The notes: a model not told the origin generated them from the letters alone. A stretch of 64,000 bases of DNA from Mixta hanseatica (GCF_023517775.1 NZ_CP082904.1:2542001-2606000), one strand, 5' to 3'. Shown: positions 9,732-19,608, counted from the stretch's first letter. Numbers and translations are program-made.

Positions 9732-9750
9732 GATACTGATTATCATTATC
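9732..9750 (-). promoter_or_regulatory. Fur box upstream of efeU
   Basis: The minus strand reads GATAATGATAATCAGTATC, 18 of 19 matches to the Fur consensus, 60 bases upstream of the original efeU start. It fits iron repression of efeUOB. Confidence 0.88.
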
Positions 9751-9873
9751 GGCAGATAAAAAACAAGTGACTTTGCGTGATTATTTGTGGTTTATCGCGC
9801 AGAGCCCTGGCGATAATAGTTGCAGGCGCGACGGCTCGGTTAAAGTGGACAAATTGGTGCGAAATACAGACAC

Positions 9874-9900
9874 AAAAAAGGCCGGTATTGCTACCGGCCT
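9874..9900 (-). terminator. Rho-independent terminator of putP
   Basis: A 9-bp perfect stem AGGCCGGTA / TACCGGCCT, followed on the minus strand by TTTTTTG, 19 bases past the putP stop. Confidence 0.88.
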
Positions 9901-9918
9901 TGCCTTCACCATCAGGAA

Positions 9919-11403
9919 TCAGGGCGTCTTGTATTCCGCATCCGCCGCATCGAAGCGCGCCTGCGCCTGTGCAGAGGGCGCGCGGCCCATCAGGCTAACC
10001 ACGTAAATAGCGATGCTGGCAAACAGGAAGCCAGGGATGATCTCATACAGCCCCAGCCAGCCGTAGTGTTTCCATACCAGTACCGTCATCGCGCCGATCA
10101 CCATACCGGCCAGCGCGCCGTTGCGCGTAGTGCGTTTCCAGCAGACAGAGAACAGCACCACCGGTCCAAACGCCGCACCGAAGCCCGCCCAGGCATAGCT
10201 CACCAGCCCCAGAACGCGGTTGTCAGGGTTAGCGGCCAGCGCAATGGCAATCAGCGCAACGACCAGCACCATCATACGTCCGAACCAAACCAATTCTTTC
10301 TGGCTGGCGTTTTTACGCAGCAGGCCCTTGTAGAGATCTTCCGTCAGGGCGCTGGAGCAGACCAGTAGCTGACAGCTCAGCGTGGACATCACCGCTGCCA
10401 AAATAGCAGAGAGCAAAATACCGGCGATCCACGGGTTAAACAGGATGCGCGCTAGCTCGATAAATATGCGCTCGCCGTTTTCATTTACGCCAGCCGCCTG
10501 TTGCGGGTTGTTCTGGAAATAAGCGATACCGAAAAAGCCCACTGCGACGGCTCCGGCCAGGCAAAGGATCATCCACGCCATACCAATGCGTCGAGCGGTA
10601 CGAATTGAGCGATGAGAGTCGGCCGCCATAAAACGCGCCAGAATATGCGGCTGCCCAAAATAGCCCAGGCCCCAGCCCAGCAGCGAAATAACCGCGACAA
10701 AGTTTAGCCCTTTCAGCATATCGAGGTTTTCCAGGCTTTTCGCTTCAATAACCCGCAGAGAATCATCAAAACCGCCCACGGCGACAATCACCATAATCGG
10801 CGTTAACAGCAGCGCGAAAATCATCAGGCTGGCCTGGACGGTATCGGTCCAGCTCACCGCCAGAAAACCACCCACAAAGGTATAAAGAATGGTGGCGACC
10901 GCACCGGCCCACAGCGCCGTTTCATAACTCATACCGAATGTACTTTCGAATAGACGCGCCCCGGCTACAATGCCGGACGCACAGTAGATGGTAAAAAACA
11001 CCAGGATGACGATGGCGGAAATAACGCGCAGCAGTTTGCTGCGATCTTCGAAGCGACTGGTAAAAAAGTCAGGCAAGGTTAAAGCGTTATTGTGATGTTC
11101 AGTTTGTACGCGCAGGCGGCCGGCAACGATTTTCCAGTTTAGCCAGGCGCCAATGGTAAGCCCGATGGCAATCCAGCTTTCCGAAATGCCTGACAGGAAA
11201 ATAGCGCCAGGCAGCCCCATCAGCAGCCAGCCGCTCATATCGGACGCGCCGGCGGAAAGCGCGGTAACCAGACTGCCCAGGCTACGGCCACCAAGAATGT
11301 AGTCATCGAAATTTTTGGTTGAGCGCCAGGCGATAAAGCCAATCAACACCATGCCAAGAATATAGATGATGAATGTCACCACCATCGGTGTGCTTACTGT
11401 CAT
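9919..11403 (-). CDS. putP: Sodium/proline symporter PutP
   Basis: A 494-residue sodium:solute symporter (SSF family) with about 13 membrane segments that imports proline with Na+. It matches E. coli PutP throughout, for example STKNFDDYILGGRSLG, SAGASDMSGWLLMGLPGA and the SWTDTVQASLMIFAL block. The start is the ATG at 11403 (MTVSTPM) because GGAGAACCTG lies just upstream; the ATG four codons earlier is inside that binding site's context. It is divergent from putA, the standard put arrangement, and is expected to be repressed by PutA without proline. Confidence 0.96.
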   Translation of the reverse strand: MTVSTPMVVTFIIYILGMVLIGFIAWRSTKNFDDYILGGRSLGSLVTALSAGASDMSGWLLMGLPGAIFLSGISESWIAIGLTIGAWLNWKIVAGRLRVQTEHHNNALTLPDFFTSRFEDRSKLLRVISAIVILVFFTIYCASGIVAGARLFESTFGMSYETALWAGAVATILYTFVGGFLAVSWTDTVQASLMIFALLLTPIMVIVAVGGFDDSLRVIEAKSLENLDMLKGLNFVAVISLLGWGLGYFGQPHILARFMAADSHRSIRTARRIGMAWMILCLAGAVAVGFFGIAYFQNNPQQAAGVNENGERIFIELARILFNPWIAGILLSAILAAVMSTLSCQLLVCSSALTEDLYKGLLRKNASQKELVWFGRMMVLVVALIAIALAANPDNRVLGLVSYAWAGFGAAFGPVVLFSVCWKRTTRNGALAGMVIGAMTVLVWKHYGWLGLYEIIPGFLFASIAIYVVSLMGRAPSAQAQARFDAADAEYKTP

Positions 11404-11838
11404 CAGGTTCTCCATTTATTATCGGTATTACGCAGAGGGTTATTTGCCCTGTTATTCCCGCCGGAACGCAGCGGTTTTTATCATGAGTTAATCTGTGGCG
11501 CGCTATCCTGCCGGAAAGGTTTATCACGCACAATGCATTTAACACAGCTGTTACAGTGAATTCACTCCCCCTCGTCATCAGATGTTCAGAAGGTTGCACC
11601 AGGTCACGTTTAAACCGGTTCTACCCCGGTCGCAACCATGGTAAAGCAAGAAAATTCGGGCTTTTGCAAAGATGGCGAGAAATTTGCAGCAATATTCATG
11701 CCGCTTTCGCTGATTTAACAATTTGGCGTTTGCGCAGAGTGTTAACAGGCTCACAATTAACACGGTTGCACAAAGTTGCAACATGGGTGATATTGCGCCA
11801 TACCACGGTGATATAAGGTTTTGAGGAGCGTTAAAGGC
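11404..11838. promoter_or_regulatory. putP-putA control region with GTTGCA operators
   Basis: A 435-bp divergent control region. Exact copies of GTTGCA, the PutA operator core, occur at 11593-11598, 11765-11770 and 11775-11780. The last is part of the palindrome GTTGCAAC. The two near putA are 10 bases apart, i.e. on the same DNA face. No ORF here is supported. Confidence 0.7.
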
Positions 11839-14800
11839 ATGGGAACTACGACCATGGGTGTCAAACTGGATGAAGCCACCCGCGACAGAATTAAGCTGGC
11901 CGCACAACAGATCGATCGCACTCCGCACTGGCTGATCAAACAAGCGATTTTTAACTATCTCGAGCAGTTGGAACAAGGCGCGCAGCCTGCTGAATTCCCG
12001 CTGCAGGCGGCGGCTAATGAAGCTGAAGAGACGCAGCAGGAAGAGCCGCATCAGCCGTTCCTTGATTTCGCGGAACAGATTCTGCCGCAAACGGTCACCC
12101 GCGCCGCGATTACCTCCGCCTGGCGCCGCCCGGAGCCTGAAGCGGTCTCTATGATGCTGGAGCAGGCGCGCTTGCCTGCCCCGCTGGCGGAAAAAGCTCA
12201 CCAGCTTGCCTGGACGCTGGCCGATAAGCTGCGGCACCAAAAAGGGGCAACCGGACGCGCCGGAATGGTGCAAAGCCTGCTGCAAGAATTCTCATTATCC
12301 TCTCAGGAGGGCGTGGCGCTGATGTGTCTGGCGGAAGCGCTGCTGCGTATTCCCGATAAGCCGACGCGCGATGCGCTGATCCGCGATAAAATCAGCAACG
12401 GCAACTGGCAAGCGCACCTCGGCCGCAGCCCTTCGCTATTTGTGAATGCCGCGACCTGGGGTCTGCTGTTTACCGGCCGTCTGGTTTCAACGCATAACGA
12501 AGCGAACCTGTCGCGCTCCCTTAACCGTATCATCGGCAAAAGCGGCGAACCGTTGATCCGCAAAGGCGTGGATATGGCGATGCGCCTGATGGGCGAGCAG
12601 TTTGTTACCGGCGAAACCATTGCCGAGGCGCTGGCCAATGCGCGTAAGCTGGAAGAAAAAGGCTTCCGCTACTCTTACGATATGCTGGGCGAAGCGGCGC
12701 TGACCGCCAGCGATGCGAAAGCCTATCTGCTCTCTTACCAGCAGGCGATCCATGCGATTGGCAAAGCCTCTAACGGACGCGGCATTTATGAAGGTCCGGG
12801 CATCTCCATTAAACTTTCCGCGTTGCATCCACGCTACAGCCGAGCGCAGTATGCGCGCGTGATGGAAGAGCTCTACCCTATTCTTAAATCGCTGACGCTG
12901 CTGGCGCGTTCTTACGATATTGGTATTAATATTGATGCCGAAGAGGCTGACCGCCTGGAGCTGTCGCTCGATCTGCTGGAAAAACTCTGCTTCGAACCGG
13001 AGCTGGAAGGCTGGAACGGCATCGGCTTCGTGATTCAGGCTTATCAAAAACGCTGTCCTTTCGTTATCGACTCGCTGATCGACCTGGCGCAGCGCAGCCG
13101 CCGTCGCCTGATGATTCGTCTGGTAAAAGGCGCCTACTGGGACAGTGAAATCAAACGCGCCCAGGCTGAGGGTCTGGAAGGCTATCCGGTCTATACCCGC
13201 AAGGTCTATACCGATATCTCTTATCTGGCCTGCGCCCGCAAACTACTGGCGGTGCCGAATCTGATCTACCCGCAGTTTGCCACCCATAACGCCCACAGCC
13301 TGGCGGCAATCTATCATCTGGCGGGAAATAACTATTATCCGGGCCAGTATGAGTTCCAGTGCCTGCACGGCATGGGCGAGCCGCTGTATGAGCAGGTGGT
13401 AGGCAAAACCGCCGATGGCAAGCTGAACCGCCCGTGCCGCATCTATGCGCCGGTCGGCACCCATGAAACCCTGCTGGCTTATCTGGTGCGTCGTCTGCTG
13501 GAAAACGGCGCCAACACCTCTTTTGTGAACCGCATCGCCGATAAAACCCTGCCGCTGGATGAGCTGGTGGCCGATCCGGTTCAGCAGGTGGAACGGCTGG
13601 CCGCAACGGAAGGCGCAATCGGGCTGCCGCATCCGAAAATCCCGCTGCCGCGCGATCTGTATGGGGATAAGCGCCCCAACTCAGCCGGACTGGATTTAGC
13701 CAATGAACACCGCCTGGCCTCACTCTCCAGCGCGCTGTTAAGCAGCGCCGCGCATTTATGGCGTGCCGGGCCGATGATTGAGGGCGAGCTGAGCCAGGGC
13801 GAATATCGTCCGGTGCTTAACCCAGCCGACCCCAGCGATATCGTGGGCGAAGTGCGTGAGGCCAGCGAGCAGGAAGTGGCGCAGGCGCTGCAGGCATCGG
13901 TAAATGCCGGTTCCATCTGGTTTGCCACCCCGCCGCAGGAGCGAGCCGCCATTCTGGAGCGCGCCGCCGAACTGATGGAAGGTCAGATGCAGACACTGAT
14001 CGGCATTCTGGTGCGCGAGGCGGGCAAAACCTTTAACAACGCCATTGCCGAAGTACGCGAAGCGGTCGATTTCCTCTATTACTATTCTGGCCTGGTCAGC
14101 AGCGACTTTGACAATGAAACCCATCGTCCGTTAGGGCCGGTGGTTTGTATCAGCCCATGGAACTTCCCGCTGGCCATTTTCACTGGTCAGATCGCCGCCG
14201 CGCTGGCGGCTGGCAACAGCGTGCTGGCGAAGCCCGCTGAGCAAACGCCGCTGATCGCCGCGCAGGCGGTACGTATTCTGCTGGAAGCGGGCGTGCCTGG
14301 TGGCGTGATCCAGCTGCTGCCGGGCCTCGGCGAAACTGTCGGCGCCCAGTTGACCAGCGACGAGCGGGTACGTGGCGTCATGTTTACCGGTTCGACCGCG
14401 GTCGCCAGCCTGTTACAGCGTAATCTTGCCGGACGTCTCGATCCGCAGGGACGCCCAACGCCGCTGATCGCTGAAACCGGTGGCATGAACGCCATGATCG
14501 TAGATTCCTCGGCGCTGACCGAGCAGGTGGTACTGGATATCGTCTCCTCTGCCTATGACAGCGCGGGCCAGCGCTGTTCGGCGCTGCGTCTGCTCTGCAT
14601 TCAGGAAGATGCCGCCGAGCATACGCTGAAGATGCTGCGCGGTGCGATGGCGGAGTGCCGGATGGGTAACCCGGAGCGTCTTTCAACCGATATCGGTCCG
14701 GTGATCGATGCCGAGGCGAAAGAAAATATCGAGCGCCATATCCAGGCGATGCGCGCCAAAGGACTGACGGTATTCCAGGCGGTACAGGAAAACCAGCAGG

Positions 14801-15789
14801 ACAGCAAAGAGTGGGCGCAGGGTACCTTTATTAAGCCAACGCTGATTGAACTGAACAGTATCGACGAGCTGGATAAAGAGATCTTTGGTCCGGTGCTGCA
14901 CGTGGTACGTTATACGCGTAGCACGCTGCCGCAGCTGATCGAGCAGATTAATGCCTCCGGCTATGGCTTAACGTTGGGCGTGCATACCCGTATCGATGAA
15001 ACTATCGGTCAGGTAACCCAGCGCGCTAAAGTCGGCAACCTGTACGTCAACCGTAATATGGTTGGCGCCGTGGTTGGCGTACAGCCATTTGGTGGTGAAG
15101 GCCTGTCGGGCACCGGTCCGAAAGCGGGCGGTCCGCTTTATCTCTATCGCCTGCTGTCGCATCGTCCGGATAACGCGCTACAGGTCACGCTGGATCGCCA
15201 CGATGCCGAATACTCGCTTGACGCAACGCTGCGCCCTTCCCTGATCGAGGCGCATAAAGCGCTAAGCGACTGGGCTAAAGCGCAGCCGCAGCTGGCGGAA
15301 GTCTGTACGCGCTTTGAAAAACTGGCGCAGGGCGGTACGGTGCGTTTACTGCCGGGCCCGACTGGCGAGCGCAATACCTATATCCTGCTGCCGCGCGAAC
15401 GCGTGCTTTGCCTGGCGGATAACGAGCAGGATGCGTTGATTCAGCTGGCGGCGGTTACCAGCGTCGGCAGCCGCGCGTTGTGGCAGGATGATGAACTGCA
15501 CCGCAAGCTGGCGCAGTCGCTACCGGAAACCGTACGGGCGCGGATCGACTTCGCCCTGGACCCGCTGGCGCAGGAACAGCATTATGATGCGGTGATCTAT
15601 CACGGCGATGCCGATCAGCTGCGTCTGCTGTGCGAGAAAATTGCGGCACGCGGCGGTGCGATCGTGACGGTACAGGGCTTTGCCCGTGGCGAAACCAATC
15701 TGTTGCTGGAGCGTTTGCTGATTGAACGTTCGCTGAGTATTAATACCGCCGCTGCGGGAGGAAACGCCAGCCTGATGACGATAGGCTAA
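11839..15789 (+). CDS. putA: Trifunctional PutA: repressor, proline dehydrogenase and P5C dehydrogenase
   Basis: A 1316-residue flavoenzyme that oxidises proline to glutamate and represses the put genes. It has a ribbon-helix-helix DNA-binding domain at residues 1-47 (GTTTMGVKLDEATRDRIKLA). The FAD-dependent proline dehydrogenase barrel covers roughly 85-610, and the aldehyde dehydrogenase roughly 640-1110, with catalytic Cys913 in GQRCSALR and the ETGGMN block. The C-terminal extension is typical of long PutA. The start is the ATG at 11839, giving the conserved MGTTTMGVKLD, with GAGGAGCG upstream. It peripherally binds the membrane when reduced. Confidence 0.97.
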   Translation: MGTTTMGVKLDEATRDRIKLAAQQIDRTPHWLIKQAIFNYLEQLEQGAQPAEFPLQAAANEAEETQQEEPHQPFLDFAEQILPQTVTRAAITSAWRRPEPEAVSMMLEQARLPAPLAEKAHQLAWTLADKLRHQKGATGRAGMVQSLLQEFSLSSQEGVALMCLAEALLRIPDKPTRDALIRDKISNGNWQAHLGRSPSLFVNAATWGLLFTGRLVSTHNEANLSRSLNRIIGKSGEPLIRKGVDMAMRLMGEQFVTGETIAEALANARKLEEKGFRYSYDMLGEAALTASDAKAYLLSYQQAIHAIGKASNGRGIYEGPGISIKLSALHPRYSRAQYARVMEELYPILKSLTLLARSYDIGINIDAEEADRLELSLDLLEKLCFEPELEGWNGIGFVIQAYQKRCPFVIDSLIDLAQRSRRRLMIRLVKGAYWDSEIKRAQAEGLEGYPVYTRKVYTDISYLACARKLLAVPNLIYPQFATHNAHSLAAIYHLAGNNYYPGQYEFQCLHGMGEPLYEQVVGKTADGKLNRPCRIYAPVGTHETLLAYLVRRLLENGANTSFVNRIADKTLPLDELVADPVQQVERLAATEGAIGLPHPKIPLPRDLYGDKRPNSAGLDLANEHRLASLSSALLSSAAHLWRAGPMIEGELSQGEYRPVLNPADPSDIVGEVREASEQEVAQALQASVNAGSIWFATPPQERAAILERAAELMEGQMQTLIGILVREAGKTFNNAIAEVREAVDFLYYYSGLVSSDFDNETHRPLGPVVCISPWNFPLAIFTGQIAAALAAGNSVLAKPAEQTPLIAAQAVRILLEAGVPGGVIQLLPGLGETVGAQLTSDERVRGVMFTGSTAVASLLQRNLAGRLDPQGRPTPLIAETGGMNAMIVDSSALTEQVVLDIVSSAYDSAGQRCSALRLLCIQEDAAEHTLKMLRGAMAECRMGNPERLSTDIGPVIDAEAKENIERHIQAMRAKGLTVFQAVQENQQDSKEWAQGTFIKPTLIELNSIDELDKEIFGPVLHVVRYTRSTLPQLIEQINASGYGLTLGVHTRIDETIGQVTQRAKVGNLYVNRNMVGAVVGVQPFGGEGLSGTGPKAGGPLYLYRLLSHRPDNALQVTLDRHDAEYSLDATLRPSLIEAHKALSDWAKAQPQLAEVCTRFEKLAQGGTVRLLPGPTGERNTYILLPRERVLCLADNEQDALIQLAAVTSVGSRALWQDDELHRKLAQSLPETVRARIDFALDPLAQEQHYDAVIYHGDADQLRLLCEKIAARGGAIVTVQGFARGETNLLLERLLIERSLSINTAAAGGNASLMTIG

Positions 15790-15805
15790 CGCAGCACGTT
15801 ACCAC

Positions 15806-15837
15806 AAGCCGCCTTGATACAAGGCGGCTTTATTTTT
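15806..15837 (+). terminator. Rho-independent terminator of putA
   Basis: A perfect 10-bp stem AAGCCGCCTT / AAGGCGGCTT, followed by TATTTTT, 16 bases after the putA stop. Confidence 0.9.
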
Positions 15838-15840
15838 ATC

Positions 15841-16022
15841 CTTTGTACGCAAACTGGCACAGCGAGTGCCGCAACATGCATGAGGATGCACTGATGACCA
15901 TCGCACAGCGGTTGGAACAGAAAGGAAGGGTAAGAGAGATTAAGCCTGACGCCCAACCCGTCTGGATTGAGCGCCTTTCTTTTATACGTCGAACTTCATC
16001 CGCAGCAGGCGCGGATAGATAA
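15841..16022 (+). pseudogene. Probable remnant of an Rpn/YhgA-type PD-(D/E)XK transposase tail
   Basis: An in-frame stretch around the ATG at 15876 encodes MHEDALMTIAQRLEQKGR. This resembles the C-terminal linker of Rpn (recombination-promoting nuclease, PF04754) proteins, where MTIAQ-L-Q-GR precedes a Gln/Gly-rich tail. There is no nuclease domain upstream, only the putA terminator, and the frame runs into the acyltransferase gene. The identification rests on a short motif recalled from memory. Confidence 0.4.
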
Positions 16023-17055
16023 ACAGTGATTTCCCCAGCCCTTTATTCAGCAGTTTCCACACCGCAATCGAACAGAGTGAACAGAGCGCCACCATACCAA
16101 TCGGAAAGCCCACCGCCCATAGTATTGAAAATAGTTGAGAATTAAACAGATGATGATCGAACGCAAACAGGATCGCCGTCATACCGAAGTATTCAATAAA
16201 GATGCGGTGCAGCACGTAAATTTGCAGTGTGTTTTTACCAATCCAGTTCATCCACGTCATGCGGAAATGGGTATTCAACATCCGGCACAGCGCGATACAA
16301 ACCAGAATCGCCAGCGTACACAGGAACAGATTTTTTTGCAGACCCAACAGCAGATGCGCGCCGGCCAACAGCGCTAATCCCAGCCACGGCAGCAGATTGC
16401 TTTTACGCCATTCGCTCAGATGAATAACCTGCGCGCTCCAGAACGAGCCCATAATAAAATAGATAAAATATTGTGAGAGGCTCTCCGGTCCCCAGCCAGG
16501 GATCACTTTTTCCACCGCCGCGTAATTCAATAGCACCGCAGCGATAAACAGCGGCAGACGCTGTTTGCGGAACAGTTTGGCCAACAGGAAAAACAGACCC
16601 AGCGCATAAAGATACCAGGAACTGCTCATTGCCAGCAGCATCAGGGAAACAAATTCCTGCGGCGACTCAGCATACGAGGAGTTAATATTGCTGGAAATAC
16701 GATGATGCGTTATTTCCGAAGAAATACCGTAAATAGAAAGCCACTGAATAACGCCCCAGAGAATATAAAGGTAAAAAAGATTAGTTACCCGACTGGTAAA
16801 TACTTTTTTCCACGGCTTATCATTAATTGCCCGCGCGGCCAGCATGCCGGAGACAAAAAAGAATGCTGGCATACGCAACGGCGACAGCACGGTATTAAAC
16901 GCCACCCATAGCTGGGCCGGTAAGAGGCCCGCCGTCAGGTGTTTTAGCGTGCCTTCAAATCCAGGCAACACTACATGATAGAGCACCACCAGCAGGATGC
17001 AGCCGCCTTTTAGCGTATTCACCCACTGAATTTCCTGGCTTTTTTTATCGTTCAT
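15982..17055 (-). CDS. Membrane acyltransferase family 3 protein (YcfT-like)
   Basis: A 357-residue integral membrane protein of the acyltransferase-3 family, with about ten hydrophobic segments. The family hallmark is the early histidine in GGCILLVVLYHVVLP (His26) and the RMPAFFFVSGML block. A late IYVLHRIFIEYFG segment resembles E. coli YcfT, which is also 357 residues. Members transfer acetyl or succinyl groups to surface glycans or other envelope substrates; the target here is unknown. It is monocistronic, flanked by the putA terminator and the cystine operon, next to a probable mobile-gene remnant. Confidence 0.75.
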   Translation of the reverse strand: MNDKKSQEIQWVNTLKGGCILLVVLYHVVLPGFEGTLKHLTAGLLPAQLWVAFNTVLSPLRMPAFFFVSGMLAARAINDKPWKKVFTSRVTNLFYLYILWGVIQWLSIYGISSEITHHRISSNINSSYAESPQEFVSLMLLAMSSSWYLYALGLFFLLAKLFRKQRLPLFIAAVLLNYAAVEKVIPGWGPESLSQYFIYFIMGSFWSAQVIHLSEWRKSNLLPWLGLALLAGAHLLLGLQKNLFLCTLAILVCIALCRMLNTHFRMTWMNWIGKNTLQIYVLHRIFIEYFGMTAILFAFDHHLFNSQLFSILWAVGFPIGMVALCSLCSIAVWKLLNKGLGKSLFIYPRLLRMKFDV

Positions 17056-17201
17056 TGCTGTGATTCCCGCTAAGTTGACGGAAGTAAAAAGGCAGAATAG
17101 CCAGTCTGCATTATCAGCGGCGTACGAATAAAATCTCTGTAGCTTTTATCTTAAAAAAAAAGAGCGGCCCTGACAGGGAATAGCCAAAGAGAAAAAAAGG
17201 C

Positions 17202-17237
17202 AATAAAAAACGGGTAGTCAGTTAATTTGACCACCCG
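17202..17237 (-). terminator. Rho-independent terminator of the cystine operon
   Basis: The stem CGGGTAGTCA / TGACCACCCG has one G-U pair and is followed on the minus strand by TTTTTTATTG, 45 bases past the tcyN stop. Confidence 0.82.
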
Positions 17238-17281
17238 TGGGATAAAAATATTTAGGAGTTTCCTGGTGCCGCGCAGACCAG

Positions 17282-18034
17282 CTATTGGCTGAGGAACTTC
17301 TCGAGGAACTGACGAGTACGCGCCTGTTGAGGATGAGCAAACAGCTCTTTCGCCGGTCCCTGCTCTACAATGCGGCCCTGATCCATAAAAATAGCGCGAT
17401 CGGCTACGTCACGCGCAAAGCTCATCTCGTGCGTGACGATTACCATGGTGCGCTTCTCTTCCGCCAGCGAGCGAATAGTATTCAGCACCTCGCCAACCAG
17501 CTCAGGATCAAGCGCAGAGGTAGGCTCGTCAAACAGGATCACCTCGGGACGCATCGCCAGCGCACGCGCAATAGCCACACGCTGCTGCTGCCCGCCGGAA
17601 AGGCGGCGCGGATAGCTCTGCTCTTTGCCATGCAAACCCACCTTTTCCAGCAGCGCACGGGCGCGCGCGATCGCCTCCGCTTTCGGCTCGCCCTTAACGA
17701 TGACCGGGCCTTCAATAATATTTTCCAGCACCGAGCGATGCGGGAACAGATTAAAGCTCTGGAACACAAAGCCCACCTGCTGGCGCAGCTGGCGGACGCG
17801 CTCTTTCTGTTTGCTTATTGACAGCGCGACGTCAATGGCAATGCCGCCTACTTTGATGGTGCCGCTGTCCGGTACTTCCAGCAGATTAATGCTGCGCAAC
17901 AGTGTCGTTTTCCCAGAACCGCTGGGGCCGATAATCGCCACCACTTCGCCGGAGGCCACCTCAAGATCGATGCCGTGCAGCACCGTCTGCCCATTAAACT
18001 GTTTTACCAGTTTGCTGACTTCTATGGCGCTCAT
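17282..18034 (-). CDS. tcyN: L-cystine ABC transporter ATP-binding subunit TcyN
   Basis: A 250-residue ABC ATPase that powers cystine import. Walker A is GPSGSGKT at 36-43, the Q-loop lies in [11 protein letters not shown], the signature is LSGGQQQR at 145-152 and Walker B is VILFDE at 165-170. It matches E. coli YecC/TcyN. The start overlaps the end of tcyL by 4 bases (ATGA type), indicating translational coupling. It is the last gene of the dcyD-tcyJ-tcyL-tcyN group. Confidence 0.95.
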   Translation of the reverse strand: MSAIEVSKLVKQFNGQTVLHGIDLEVASGEVVAIIGPSGSGKTTLLRSINLLEVPDSGTIKVGGIAIDVALSISKQKERVRQLRQQVGFVFQSFNLFPHRSVLENIIEGPVIVKGEPKAEAIARARALLEKVGLHGKEQSYPRRLSGGQQQRVAIARALAMRPEVILFDEPTSALDPELVGEVLNTIRSLAEEKRTMVIVTHEMSFARDVADRAIFMDQGRIVEQGPAKELFAHPQQARTRQFLEKFLSQ

Positions 18035-18699
18035 TTCGCCTCCCGATCCTGACGGTTAACATAGTTTTCCAGGCGGTTTTGCAGCGCCGACAGTATCGTG
18101 GCCATCACCCAGTAGATCAGCGATGCCGCCAGATACATAGTGAAAACCTCCAGCGTGCGTGAGGTGATCAGCTGTGCCTGTCGGAACAGCTCCGGTACCT
18201 GAATGGTGGCGGCCAGCGAGGTATCTTTTACCAGGCTGATAAAACTGTTGCCCAGCGGCGGCAGAGCGGTACGCGCCGCCTGCGGCAGCACCACGCGACG
18301 CAGCGTTTGCCAGCGCGTCATACCGATACTGGCCGCCGCTTCCCACTGGCCGCGCTCAATGGCGGCAATCGCGCCACGCAGCGACTCAGAGGCGTAGGCC
18401 GCAGTATTTAACGACAGACCAATCATCGCCGAGGGAATAGGATCGAGTTCAATACCAAACTGCGGCAGACCGTAATAGATCATAAACAGCTGGGCAATGA
18501 GCGGCGTGCCGCGAAAGATAGAGACATAAATGCGCGCCAGCCAGTTAATCGGCCAAAATGAAGAGAGGCGCATCAGCGCCAGGATAAAGCCCAGCACCAG
18601 GCCGAAGAACATGCCGCCGATGCTGAGCTGCAGCGTGAATAACGCGCCCTTTAATAAAAAAGGTGCTGAATCCAGCACCAGTTGGATACTTTCTTGCAT
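18031..18699 (-). CDS. tcyL: L-cystine ABC transporter permease TcyL
   Basis: A 222-residue inner-membrane permease of the polar amino acid (HEQM-type) ABC family, with about five membrane segments. The EAA loop reads EAAASIGMTRWQTLRRVVLP. It matches E. coli YecS/TcyL and pairs with TcyN and the binding protein TcyJ. It overlaps both neighbours by one to four bases, so the three form a tight operon. Confidence 0.95.
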   Translation of the reverse strand: MQESIQLVLDSAPFLLKGALFTLQLSIGGMFFGLVLGFILALMRLSSFWPINWLARIYVSIFRGTPLIAQLFMIYYGLPQFGIELDPIPSAMIGLSLNTAAYASESLRGAIAAIERGQWEAAASIGMTRWQTLRRVVLPQAARTALPPLGNSFISLVKDTSLAATIQVPELFRQAQLITSRTLEVFTMYLAASLIYWVMATILSALQNRLENYVNRQDREAK

Positions 18700-19499
18700 T
18701 ATTTAGTAACGTCCGCGCCGAACCATTTTTGTGAAATTTTATTCAGCGTGCCATCGGTTTGCATGGTGGCAATCGCCTGATTAATCGCGTTCAGCATATC
18801 TTCATTGCCTTTACGCAGCGCCACGCCCGCTTCCTGACGTGAGAAAGCCGGACCCGCTACTGCCATGGTATTGCCGGTTTTTTTCACCAGGTCGAGAGCG
18901 GCCAGGCGGTCAACCAGAATCGCGTCAACACGGCCAGAGCGCAGATCCTGATATTTGGTCGGGTCGTCATCGTAGGTACGGATATCGACGTTTTTCACGT
19001 TCTCGCGCAGCCACTGCTCATAGTTAGTGCCAAGACCGACGCCCACTTTTTTGTTCGCCAGATCCTGCGGGCTGTTGATGGTGCCCTCTTTATCTTTGCG
19101 GGTCAGCGCCTGGATACCGGAAACGGTATACGGCGTGGAGAAGTCATATTTTTTCTTACGTTCGTCGGAGATGGTAACCTGGTTAATCACCACATCGATG
19201 CGTTTGGAATCCAGCGACGCCAGCATGCCATCCCATTTGGTCGGCTTCAGGCTGGCTTTAACCCCCAGATGTTCGGCCAGCGCTTCAGCAAACTCCACTT
19301 CAAAACCGGTCAGCTTGCCGTTTTCATCCTGGAAGCTGAACGGCGGATAGGTGCCTTCCAAACCCACCAGCAGGCTGCCGCGCTCTTTAACCTTGTTCAG
19401 CAGGTTTTCCGCGGCGAATGTTTTTACGTTAACGCCGGCGACCAGCGCCACAGCCATTACGCCCAGAACCAGCTGACGACGTGCCTGAGAAAAAATCAT
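18699..19499 (-). CDS. tcyJ: Periplasmic cystine-binding protein TcyJ (FliY)
   Basis: A 266-residue solute-binding protein of the polar amino acid family (SBP_bac_3), with a Sec signal peptide ending near AFA (residues 28-30). It has the family motif GFEVEFAEALAEHLGV and the LASLDSKRIDVVINQV block. It binds cystine and related dithiols for TcyLN. In E. coli the gene is fliY, lying next to fliZ-fliA but not needed for motility. Here an ERIC-like repeat separates it from dcyD. Confidence 0.95.
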   Translation of the reverse strand: MIFSQARRQLVLGVMAVALVAGVNVKTFAAENLLNKVKERGSLLVGLEGTYPPFSFQDENGKLTGFEVEFAEALAEHLGVKASLKPTKWDGMLASLDSKRIDVVINQVTISDERKKKYDFSTPYTVSGIQALTRKDKEGTINSPQDLANKKVGVGLGTNYEQWLRENVKNVDIRTYDDDPTKYQDLRSGRVDAILVDRLAALDLVKKTGNTMAVAGPAFSRQEAGVALRKGNEDMLNAINQAIATMQTDGTLNKISQKWFGADVTK

Positions 19500-19608
19500 A
19501 TTTACCCCGTTTCTTGTTGGATTGTGTGCAAAACGCTTTTATGAAAAAGCAAAGCCGAACAGCCCGACCTTGTTAGTAAAAAGCAAAGATCATTAAACAG
19601 AATGATTG

